Under the pieces are notes generated by a model. That model did no database searches and was not told the origin of the DNA. It saw nothing but the letters and a program-made list of their open reading frames with translations. From Kitasatospora sp. MAA4 (GTDB lineage Bacteria > Actinomycetota > Actinomycetes > Streptomycetales > Streptomycetaceae): a DNA stretch of 64,000 nucleotides. The DNA is taken from the NCBI RefSeq assembly GCF_029893355.1, contig NZ_JARZAI010000006.1, forward strand, positions 276,260 through 340,259, in the 5' to 3' direction. The stretch's first letter is position 1, and the number at the start of each line of letters is the position of its first letter. The position numbers and the translations under genes are program-made. Shown here one piece after another: positions 49,844 through 59,930 of this stretch.

Positions 49844-51801
49844 TGACGGTGGCCTCGGACCTGGCGCCGGCTCCTGCCGGTCAGCCGGGCGACCTGGAAC
49901 TCGACCCCGCCATCAGGCCGCAGGACGACTTCTATCGGTACGTCAACGGGCGCTGGAGCCAGGCATACGTCCTGCCGGCGCACCGGGCCGAGGCCACCAC
50001 TCTGACGCTGCTGGCGGACAAGGTGCAGGACGACGCCGAGGCGGTCATCCGGCGGACGGTCGACGAGCACACCGCCGACCGCACCCCGGCCAGTCGTCAG
50101 ATCGCCGACCTGCACGCCAGCTTCATGGACGAGGACCGCATCGAGCGGCTGGGCACGACGGCTCTCGACGCCGGCCTCGCCGCCATCCGGTCGGCGGCCG
50201 ACCCCGCGGAGCTGGCCGGGGCGATGGGCCGGCTCCAGGCCCAGGGCATCGGCGGAGCACTGGACTTCTCGGTCGCGGTGGACACCGCCGACGCGGACGA
50301 GTACGTCCTGGTCCTCTCCCAGGCCGGCCTGGGCCTCCCGCCGGCCGCGTACCGGAGCGACGAAGGCCGGCCACTGCGCACCCAGTACGCCGAGCACATG
50401 ACGGTGATGCTGACGCACGCGGGCCTGCCCGACCCGGCCACCGCCGCAAGGGAACTCCTGCGCCTGGAAACGGAGTTGGCACACCTCCACACGCTCCCCG
50501 CGGCCGGCACCCGCCCGGAGCAGCCGCTGGCCTCGACGGTCGCCCGACTCGCCTCGCGCACACCGGGCTTCCCCTGGGCGGCGTGGCTTCGCGGCCTCGG
50601 CGACGTACCGTCCCAGGCGACCGTCCGGGTGCGTCAGCCCGGCTTCCCCGACGCCCTCGACGCCTGGTGGTCCTCGCACAGCCTGGACGAACTCAAGCTC
50701 TGGCTCTCCTGGCGCTACGTCCACGAGATGGTGCCGTTCGGCCCGCGCGAGGTGTTCGCGGACAACTTCGCGTTCTACGGACGGACCCTGAAGGGCTTCA
50801 CCGAACCCAGGCCCCGCTGGATGCGGGCCATCTCCTTCGTGGAGACCTTCGCCGGTGACGCCGTGGCCGACCGCTACCTCGCCCAGCACCTGGCCCCGGG
50901 CACCGTCGAGGCCGTCACCGAGCTGGCGGACGCGCTCAGGAGCAGCTTCCGCGAACGCCTCGAACGCGCCGAGTGGATGGCGCCGATCACTCGCGCCGCA
51001 GCCCTGGAAAAGCTCGACAGCATGGTCTTCGAGATCGGTCACCCGCGCAGCAGGGCGGTGCAGCACGAGCAGTGGGTGGACCCGACCGACCTGATGGGCA
51101 ACGTCACGCGCGGCCGGGCCCTGCACCTCGCGGGCCAGCTCGCCCGCCTCGGCCGCCCTGTCGACCGTTCCGAGTGGAAGGTCCACCCGCATCAGGTCAC
51201 CGCGTACTACCGGCACGGGCTCAACCAGGTGGTCATCCCCGCCGGGCTGCTCCAGCCGCCGGTCTTCGACCCCGCCGGTGACCCGGCACGCAACTTCGCG
51301 GTCCTCGGCGCGATCATCGGCCACGAGATGTCCCACGCGTTCGACGCCAGAGGCTCCCGCTACGACGGCCGCGGCCGCCTGCGGAACTGGTGGACGCCCG
51401 AGGACCGCGCCGAGTTCACCCGCCGCACCCAGCTGCTGATCGACCAGTACGACCGGTACGAGCCCGAGGGCCAGGGCGGACGCAAGGTCAGCGGGGCCCG
51501 CACGGTCGGCGAGAACATGGCCGACGTCGCCGGCGTGACCGTCGCGCACACCGCCTTCACCCGGCACACCGGCAGCGACCCCGAGCAGACCCGGCGGTTC
51601 TTCGTCCACTGGGCGTCGATGTGGCGCGCCAAGACCACCCCGGAGCGGATGGCCCAACGCCTCGCCTCCGACCGCCACCCGCCCGCCGAATTCCGCTGCA
51701 ACGGCGTGCTCAGCCACGTTGCGGCGTTCTACGACGCCTTCCACCTGACAAGCGGCGACGGCCTGTTCCTCGACCCCGAATCGCGCTTCTCCCTTCTGTG
51801 A
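49843..51801 (+). CDS. M13-family (neprilysin-like) metallopeptidase
   Basis: A 652-aa zinc peptidase. It has H494-E-M-S-H498 in GAIIGHEMSHAFDARG, the third zinc ligand E557 in GENMADVAG and the substrate-binding LNQVVIPAGLLQPP. The N-terminal lobe starts with DPAIRPQDDFYRYVNG, typical of the family. No signal peptide or membrane helix is visible, so it is cytoplasmic, and bacterial M13 enzymes usually cut short peptides. In this operon it could remove the leader or trim the core. Its ATG overlaps the transporter stop. Confidence 0.88.
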   Translation: MTVASDLAPAPAGQPGDLELDPAIRPQDDFYRYVNGRWSQAYVLPAHRAEATTLTLLADKVQDDAEAVIRRTVDEHTADRTPASRQIADLHASFMDEDRIERLGTTALDAGLAAIRSAADPAELAGAMGRLQAQGIGGALDFSVAVDTADADEYVLVLSQAGLGLPPAAYRSDEGRPLRTQYAEHMTVMLTHAGLPDPATAARELLRLETELAHLHTLPAAGTRPEQPLASTVARLASRTPGFPWAAWLRGLGDVPSQATVRVRQPGFPDALDAWWSSHSLDELKLWLSWRYVHEMVPFGPREVFADNFAFYGRTLKGFTEPRPRWMRAISFVETFAGDAVADRYLAQHLAPGTVEAVTELADALRSSFRERLERAEWMAPITRAAALEKLDSMVFEIGHPRSRAVQHEQWVDPTDLMGNVTRGRALHLAGQLARLGRPVDRSEWKVHPHQVTAYYRHGLNQVVIPAGLLQPPVFDPAGDPARNFAVLGAIIGHEMSHAFDARGSRYDGRGRLRNWWTPEDRAEFTRRTQLLIDQYDRYEPEGQGGRKVSGARTVGENMADVAGVTVAHTAFTRHTGSDPEQTRRFFVHWASMWRAKTTPERMAQRLASDRHPPAEFRCNGVLSHVAAFYDAFHLTSGDGLFLDPESRFSLL

Positions 51802-51812
51802 GGTCCACACCC

Positions 51813-53744
51813 ATGCTTCCCACCGACATCGAGCTGCTCCCCGCCCTCGGACGGCCCACCCTCTCCGGCGACGGCCGCCACGCCGTCGTCGAGGTGAGCC
51901 GCCCCGACATCGCCGCCGACACGTACTCCGTCGAACTGCTGCTGCTCGACACCAGCGGCACCCGCCCGGCCCGCCGCATCACCCAGGGCGCGCACGACGG
52001 CGCCCCCGCCTTCTCCCCCGACGGACGCCACCTCGCGTTCCTGCGTGCCGGCTCCAACGGCCGCCCGCAGATCCACCTGCTGCCGATGGACGGCGGCGAG
52101 GCGTACCCCGTCACCGAGGAGCCGATGGGCGCCGGCCAGCCGGTCTGGAGCCCGGACTCCAGCCGGATCGCCTACACCAGCCGCGTCCCCGAGGCCGGCC
52201 GCTACACGGGTGACCCGCGCGCGGAGAAGCCCCGCCGGATCACCACCCTGCGCTACCAGACGGACGGCCTCGGCTACACCGTCGACCGGCCCCGCCAGAT
52301 CTTCGTCATCGACCCGTTCGACACCTCCGCTGCGCCGGTGCGGATCACCAGCGGCCCTGCGGACAACGGCGACCTCACCTGGAGCCCGGACAGCCGGCAG
52401 CTGGTGTTCATCTCCGCCCGCCACGAGGAGGCCGGCGACGACTTCCGCAACGACATCTGGGCCGTCGGCGCGGACGGAACCGGCCTGCGCGCCGTCACCA
52501 ACGGCGGCATGTACGCGTTCACCCCGCGCTTCGCCCCCGACGGCTCGTCCGTGATCTTCGTCGGCACCGAGCTCGACAAGCACAACCGCCCCTGCGCCAC
52601 CGCCTGCTACGGCCTGTGGACCGTGCCCGTCGACGGCTCCGCCGAGCCGCTTCGCTTCACCGACGAGGACCGTCACCTCAGCTTCGCCAGCCAGACCATC
52701 TGGCCCACCACCGAGGGCGTCTACTTCGGCGACGACCGGCGCGGCGAGGTCAACCTGATCCTGGTGCCCTACGACGGCGGCGAGCCCAAGCCCGTGATCG
52801 TCGGCCACCGCCAGGTGAACGGCTACGCCGTCGCCGAGACCCCCGACGGCGTGACGATCGCCGCCGTCGTCGCCAGTGCCGAGAGCGGCGGCGACCTGCT
52901 GGTCTGGCAGAACGGGACCGAGCGTGTCCTGACGCCCTACGGCGACGAACTGCGCGAGCGCGGCGGTCTGCTGCCGATGGAGGAGTTCACCGCCACCGCC
53001 CCGGACGGCTACCCGCTGCACGGCTGGATCGTCCGTCCCGCCGGACCCGGCCCGCACCCTGTCCTGCTCCAGATCAAGGGCGGACCCTTCACCCAGTGGG
53101 GCTACACCCTCAACGGCCCGGCCGCCTTCGACGAGGCCCAGGTCTACGCAAGCGCCGGCTACGCCGTGATCCTCGGCAACCCGCGCGGCTGCGCCGGCTA
53201 CGGACAGGCCCACGGTTCGTACGTCATGGACGACCTCGCCAACAAGTCCACCGTCGACCTGCTCGCCATCCTCGACCACGCCCTCACCTCGCCCGACCTG
53301 GACAGCGAGCGCGTCGGCGTGATGGGCGGCTCCTTCGGCGGCTACATGGCCGCCTGGTTCAACGCCCATCACGGAGACCGGTTCAAGGCCGTGATCGGCG
53401 AGCGCGGCGCGTACGCCATCGACAGCTACGCCGCGACCAACGACGCCGGTTTCGACCTCGCGGTCGCCCTCTACGGCGCTGACCGGGAGAGTTGGGCCGA
53501 GCAGAGCCCGCTCACCCATGTGGACCGGATGCAGACCCCGATGATGATCATCCAGTCGGAGGAGGACCGGCACTGCCCGACCGAGCAGGCACAGCGCCTC
53601 TTCACGGAGCTGAAGCTGCGCAAGGTTCCGGTCGAGATGCTGCTTTTCCCCGGCGAGGGGCACGACATGTCCCGCACCGGTCTGCCGAGCCACCGGCTGG
53701 CCCGGTTCGACGCGATCCTGGAGTGGTGGGGCCGCCACCTGTGA
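51813..53744 (+). CDS. S9-family prolyl oligopeptidase-type peptidase
   Basis: A 643-aa serine peptidase. The N-terminal ~360 residues are a beta-propeller with TolB-like repeats (AFSPDGRHLAFLR, VWSPDSSRIAYTS, TWSPDSRQLVFIS). The C-terminal alpha/beta hydrolase has the triad S507 (GGSFGG), D585 (SEEDRH) and H617 (GEGHDMS). Such enzymes cleave short peptides (acylaminoacyl- or oligopeptidase type). It starts 11 bases after the M13 stop. No signal peptide. Confidence 0.88.
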   Translation: MLPTDIELLPALGRPTLSGDGRHAVVEVSRPDIAADTYSVELLLLDTSGTRPARRITQGAHDGAPAFSPDGRHLAFLRAGSNGRPQIHLLPMDGGEAYPVTEEPMGAGQPVWSPDSSRIAYTSRVPEAGRYTGDPRAEKPRRITTLRYQTDGLGYTVDRPRQIFVIDPFDTSAAPVRITSGPADNGDLTWSPDSRQLVFISARHEEAGDDFRNDIWAVGADGTGLRAVTNGGMYAFTPRFAPDGSSVIFVGTELDKHNRPCATACYGLWTVPVDGSAEPLRFTDEDRHLSFASQTIWPTTEGVYFGDDRRGEVNLILVPYDGGEPKPVIVGHRQVNGYAVAETPDGVTIAAVVASAESGGDLLVWQNGTERVLTPYGDELRERGGLLPMEEFTATAPDGYPLHGWIVRPAGPGPHPVLLQIKGGPFTQWGYTLNGPAAFDEAQVYASAGYAVILGNPRGCAGYGQAHGSYVMDDLANKSTVDLLAILDHALTSPDLDSERVGVMGGSFGGYMAAWFNAHHGDRFKAVIGERGAYAIDSYAATNDAGFDLAVALYGADRESWAEQSPLTHVDRMQTPMMIIQSEEDRHCPTEQAQRLFTELKLRKVPVEMLLFPGEGHDMSRTGLPSHRLARFDAILEWWGRHL

Positions 53745-53792
53745 GGCACGCCGCCAGCTGAACCCCCACCACCCGACGAAGGAGACCTGCCG

Positions 53793-56396
<2,604 letters not shown>

Positions 56397-56412
56397 CCCA
56401 CCCACCTGATCC

Positions 56413-56434
56413 AGACAACAAGCAAGCCCCAGGT
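56413..56434. repeat. 22-bp direct repeat, left copy (att-like)
   Basis: The stretch beginning AGACAACAAGCAAG, 17 bases past the pepN stop, is repeated exactly at 59644-59665 beside a tRNA-Gly remnant. The two copies bracket 3.2 kb. Confidence 0.8.
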
Positions 56435-56443
56435 GGCGAGTTC

Positions 56444-57241
56444 CTACTGCAGAAGGGTGGCGTTCGCGAGGGCGACGCGGATGCTGGAATTCCCCGACCC
56501 GGACGGCCCCGGCACGTCGGTGCACCCGATCGTCAACTGATCCACGCCACTGAGCGGCACGGTGAGGGCCACCGTGTGACCGACGGATGAGGTCGCGGTC
56601 GGTACCAGGGGTACGCCGTCACCGTGGTTGGTGAACATGACTCTCACGGCGGCGTTCACCTCGCTCGGTGGGTCGTCGCTCGGGATCCCGAGGGTGAGCG
56701 TCATCCTCGTGTAGCCGGACACGTCCCACGTGATGGCCGACTCGTCGGCGGTGCACCCCATGACCTCGGCCGTTCCGTACTCGATCCCCTGCATCTTCAC
56801 CGCCTCGTGCACGAGACCCCCTCGTACGGCAGTCGGGTCGAGGTTCGTCAGCGTGACCTGCGCAGGCTGCGCGCCGGCGCTGTCCGTCAGCGTGTCGGTA
56901 GGTGTCGGCGTGTCCGTTGGCGTCGGCGTGTCTGTAGGCGTCGGCGTGTCCGTTGGCATGCCCGTTGGCGTCGGCGTGGGGCTCGGCGTCTGTGTAGATG
57001 TGGGCGAGTGTGACGAACCTGCGGCCTGCGCGGCACTGCTGCTCGCGGGGGAGACCGCGACGTAGATCACCCCGGCGCCGCTGAAGAGCAGGACGACCCC
57101 TAAGGCCTCGCAAAGCCACTTCTCCCAGCGCTTCATGGTGGCGATCACCGGAACCCACTGCACCGGCGCAGTTCCCCCGACCAGTCCGACCACCAAGAAC
57201 AACGCGCCGAAGCCGAGCAACGCAATGACCGCCTGTGCCAT
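56444..57241 (-). CDS. membrane protein with Thr/Pro repeats and NPCBM-like domain
   Basis: A 265-aa protein. Two hydrophobic helices (VIALLGFGALFLVVGLVGG and ALGVVLLFSGAGVIYVAV) flank a short loop, then a Pro/Thr spacer built from PTPTDT repeats, then a ~115-residue beta-rich domain (AEVMGCTADESAITWDVSGY ... VPLSGVDQLTIGCTD) like NPCBM carbohydrate-binding modules. Probably a surface protein. ATG 57241 follows GGGAAGGGAC, but a hairpin covers the start region. The gene lies inside the segment bounded by the 22-bp direct repeat. Confidence 0.7.
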   Translation of the reverse strand: MAQAVIALLGFGALFLVVGLVGGTAPVQWVPVIATMKRWEKWLCEALGVVLLFSGAGVIYVAVSPASSSAAQAAGSSHSPTSTQTPSPTPTPTGMPTDTPTPTDTPTPTDTPTPTDTLTDSAGAQPAQVTLTNLDPTAVRGGLVHEAVKMQGIEYGTAEVMGCTADESAITWDVSGYTRMTLTLGIPSDDPPSEVNAAVRVMFTNHGDGVPLVPTATSSVGHTVALTVPLSGVDQLTIGCTDVPGPSGSGNSSIRVALANATLLQ

Positions 57242-57269
57242 GGGCGTCCCTTCCCCTGAGGACGCCCAT
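57240..57269 (-). promoter_or_regulatory. hairpin over the ribosome site/start of the NPCBM-like gene
   Basis: Arms 57240-57249 and 57260-57269 are perfectly complementary (10 bp). In the leftward mRNA the start ATG sits in the stem and the purine-rich ribosome site in the loop, so translation may be structurally controlled. Confidence 0.5.
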
Positions 57270-57696
57270 GGTGGGGCATCCGCAATCTGTCCTGATGTGA
57301 CCGGACATGCTTGCAGGACGCCAGAAGTGCCCCACGCGCGCCCCCTTGCGGCGATTTGCACCCCTGGTCACCGGCAGCGGTTCGCATACCTGGCGCACGG
57401 CACGCGCCGCACCGCGACTCGGCGCCTCTCCTTGCCCCTGTTGACCTCTGCATACCGGCCCTACTCGTGCGCTAGTCGTGCACCCCCTGCCGACGGGGGC
57501 GTCGGCGCACCGTGCCCCGCGCGACCGGCGGGAACGGTCATCCGAATGGCAGCGGCAGGCCCCGCCGCCCGCCGTGCTCCGCTACCGGGCCGCCGGGGAG
57601 TCCGCCCCCACGGCCCTGGCCGGGTGGCCGCCGGACGAGTCTCGGCCGGCCCGGCCCGGCGGCGCTCAGCGGTTGCCTCCGGCGCACCCGGAAGTC
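57242..57696. other. 455-bp intergenic region
   Basis: Between two leftward genes. Apart from the hairpin at 57240-57269 I see no gene; the frames here lack consistent codon bias. It should hold the NPCBM-like gene promoter. Confidence 0.4.
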
Positions 57697-58512
57697 TCAC
57701 CTGGCGATGAGCGAGCTGCCGCTGACGATGCGGGTGGTGCCGTCGGAGAGGGTGACGGTGACCGTGTCGGGGACGCCGGCGTGTGACGTGGAGCCGGGCC
57801 ACCAGGCGGTCCAGCGGCCGTCCGCCACGGTGACTTGGAAGGTACGTCCGGCGACCTGCATGGTGATCGCCTTGACGTCGGCCCCGACGGAGCCCTGCGC
57901 GTAGTTGAACGTGGCGTCCCCGTCACCGTGGGAGCCGCCCGTGTCGTCCGTGACCGCATCGGGTGCCACGGGCTTCACCGGGTCGATCGCCTCCCACAGA
58001 CCGCTGGTCTCCGAGGCGACGTAGCAGAGCATGGCGTTGCCACCGCGGTTGACGATCATGGAGGCGACCTTGCCCCGCAGGTCCGCGTTGGTGATCGTGA
58101 CGGGTGCCCCGGCGCCGGGGCCGGCGGTCATCCGGTCCAGGCACCACTTCTCAGCGATGGCGCCCGGGCCCGTCGAAGCGGCCAGCGGTGCCGGGACGCC
58201 CGTCCAGCTGGCCAGTTCCGCAGAGCTCAGCGGCCCGCTGCCGCCGCCCCGCGAGGACTGTGTCGCGACCACGGCCACGGCCGTACCCACAACGAGCGCA
58301 CCGGCGAGGGTGACAGCCAGCCGCCGCCGAAAGCGCGGCCTGGCGGGGGCTGGGGTGGGGATGGGGGTGTCGAGGTCGAGGTCGATCTGACGCATCAGGC
58401 GCTCCCGGTGTAGGGCGTGGCGTCCTGCGGGGAGGTCACGCTCGGCCGGCACGGGCACCTGCCCGAGCAGTTCCGCGCGCTCGACCGGCTCCGGCCGCTG
58501 TCCGGCGTTCAC
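57697..58512 (-). CDS. membrane protein partner of the ECF sigma factor
   Basis: A 271-aa protein. The first ~75 residues are cytoplasmic (PAERDLPAGRHALHRERLMRQID), a single membrane helix follows (LAVTLAGALVVGTAVAVVA) and the rest is extracytoplasmic. The cytoplasmic part resembles the segment that streptomycete CU032-type anti-sigma/sigma-associated proteins have. GTG 58512 overlaps the stop of the sigma gene (GTGA), so they are coupled. It probably restrains the sigma factor, though no zinc ZAS motif is seen. Confidence 0.75.
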   Translation of the reverse strand: MNAGQRPEPVERAELLGQVPVPAERDLPAGRHALHRERLMRQIDLDLDTPIPTPAPARPRFRRRLAVTLAGALVVGTAVAVVATQSSRGGGSGPLSSAELASWTGVPAPLAASTGPGAIAEKWCLDRMTAGPGAGAPVTITNADLRGKVASMIVNRGGNAMLCYVASETSGLWEAIDPVKPVAPDAVTDDTGGSHGDGDATFNYAQGSVGADVKAITMQVAGRTFQVTVADGRWTAWWPGSTSHAGVPDTVTVTLSDGTTRIVSGSSLIAR

Positions 58513-59183
58513 TGGTGTACCTCCTTCGGGGACGGGGCCGCGCTCGCGGACCCACCCTGGATCTGGTTCCGGCTGCGGCCGGGTTCCACTTTTTCCCGCT
58601 GCACCCGGCGCTGGGCCGTCTCGGCGAGACGGTGCAGCCGGGCCCGGGCCCGGGACAGGCGTGAGCGCACGGTGCCTACCGGTACGCCCAGGGCCTCGGC
58701 GGCCTCCTGGTAGTCCAGGCCCGCCCACACGCACAAGGCCAGCACCTCACGGTCCGGACGGCGCAACCGCGCCAGCGCCTGGTGCAGGACCGCGATCCGC
58801 GCCGCGTCGTCGATCCGTCCGGCCACCTCCTGCGCGAAGTCGGGAACGTCCTCGCGTGCCCGCGGGAGCTGCGCCAGTACCTGCCAGTGCCGCCGGGCGG
58901 CCCGGCGCTGGTTGCTGACCAGTCTCGTGGCGATGCCCAGCAGCCAGGGCCGCAGCGACCCGCCCTCCGCCTCGACCCGGTCGTGCCGGCGCCAGGCCTC
59001 CAGGAACGTCAACGACATCACGTCCTCCGCCGTCGACCAGTTCCCAGTGAGCCGGAACACGTGGTTGTACACCGCGCGCGCATGCGTGTCGAAGAGCCCG
59101 CCGAACGCGTCCCGGTCACCGGCCCGCACCCGCGCGCGCACATCTCGATCTGAAGAGTCCACGCCCCCTATCTGGTCCCCCAC
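58509..59183 (-). CDS. ECF-type RNA polymerase sigma factor
   Basis: A 224-aa sigma-70 family ECF factor. Region 2 reads FGGLFDTHARAVYNHVFRLTGNWSTAEDVMSLTFLEAWRR; region 4 reads LRRPDREVLALCVWAGLDYQEAAEALGVPVGTVRSRLSRARARL. It would direct polymerase to stress- or surface-responsive promoters. Starts at GTG 59183 or, with better purine context, GTG 59162. The gene is coupled to a membrane partner and lies in the repeat-bounded segment. Confidence 0.9.
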   Translation of the reverse strand: MGDQIGGVDSSDRDVRARVRAGDRDAFGGLFDTHARAVYNHVFRLTGNWSTAEDVMSLTFLEAWRRHDRVEAEGGSLRPWLLGIATRLVSNQRRAARRHWQVLAQLPRAREDVPDFAQEVAGRIDDAARIAVLHQALARLRRPDREVLALCVWAGLDYQEAAEALGVPVGTVRSRLSRARARLHRLAETAQRRVQREKVEPGRSRNQIQGGSASAAPSPKEVHQ

Positions 59184-59257
59184 CCACTCCGGTTCCTATG
59201 ACCTGCCTCACAGGCGATCGGACGGGCCGCCGTCCCGGCGTGGCTGTTCCGTACCGG

Positions 59258-59452
59258 CTATCGGGGGCCTGGCCGCCGGCCGCGGTGGCGCCGGGGGCCG
59301 AGTGCGTCGCGAAGGGTGTGCAGGTCGGCGATGGTGACCTGTTCGGCCAAGCGGGCCAGCAGCCGGCGCAGGCCCCGCTCGTCGCAGTCGCGGACGGCGT
59401 CGGTGAGGGCGGCCACCAGCGACGCCTTCGTGTGCGGGTCGGGTGCGCGCAC
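59258..59452 (-). CDS. doubtful small protein, 64 aa
   Basis: Frame from GTG 59452 to 59258. The product (starting MRAPDPHTKASLVAALTDAV) is helical with plausible actinomycete codon use, but no ribosome site is clear and no domain is recognised. It may be a real small gene upstream of the sigma operon or chance. Confidence 0.3.
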   Translation of the reverse strand: MRAPDPHTKASLVAALTDAVRDCDERGLRRLLARLAEQVTIADLHTLRDALGPRRHRGRRPGPR

Positions 59453-59643
59453 CGGGGCCGCCGCGGTCTGTGACTCTCGCTCGCCTCCCGTCCGCTGTGT
59501 CGCTCGCTGTCCCGGGCTGCGGCGTACATCGCCCGAGTCATCTCGGAGCCCAGTGTCGGCAACGTGCTCCGTCGATGAGTGGCACAGCTGTCCACCCGGC
59601 TCCCCGGGTGGACAGCTGTCGCGGGCGCACCCGGAATTGGTCT

Positions 59644-59665
59644 AGACAACAAGCAAGCCCCAGGT
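59644..59665. repeat. 22-bp direct repeat, right copy (att-like)
   Basis: Identical to 56413-56434. It overlaps the inverted repeat 59655-59680 that follows the tRNA-Gly 3' remnant on the minus strand. Confidence 0.8.
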
Positions 59666-59680
59666 CAATGACCTGGGCTT
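59655..59680 (-). terminator. inverted repeat downstream of tRNA-Gly remnant
   Basis: Arms AAGCCCcAGGTCA and TGACCTGGGCTT (59655-59667, 59669-59680). In the leftward direction it sits 8 bases beyond the tRNA 3' end, as a tRNA terminator would. Confidence 0.6.
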
Positions 59681-59687
59681 TGCGCTG

Positions 59688-59729
59688 AGCGGGCGACGAG
59701 AATCGAACTCGCGCTACAAGCTTGGGAAT
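59688..59729 (-). other. 3' remnant of tRNA-Gly(CCC): integrative-element att site
   Basis: On the minus strand the sequence reads TTCCCAAGCTT (anticodon loop with CCC), then the T-arm GCGAGTTCGATTCTCGT and the acceptor strand CGCCCGC plus T. The D-arm and 5' acceptor strand are missing; what precedes it is unrelated. Such 3' tRNA fragments are the far att site made when an integrative element enters a tRNA gene. The intact tRNA-Gly should lie to the right, beyond this window or removed. Confidence 0.7.
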
Positions 59730-59930
59730 CTTCGCCAACTAGACTCCTGAACAAGGGGCCTGACCTGCCATTATGGACATCTTGGCGGCCCCATCTTCAG
59801 CCCCTCGACTGGCCTCAGCTGCCCGTGGTTTACCGCTCGGGCACGCGAAGGGCACGCCCCCACATCAGACATGCCGCCGGCAGCTCCAGCACACGCAACC
59901 GTCGACGGCACACTGAGCAACATCTGCGAT

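Larger units (their letters stand above)
59184..59687. other. 504-bp region, mostly non-coding
   Basis: It holds the promoter of the sigma gene, a doubtful 64-codon frame (59258-59452, minus) and the right copy of the 22-bp repeat. Codon bias elsewhere in it is weak. Confidence 0.4.

Noticed and set aside
59688..59729. Functional tRNA gene
   Set aside because: Only the anticodon-loop-to-3' part is present; the 5' half does not fold and does not match.
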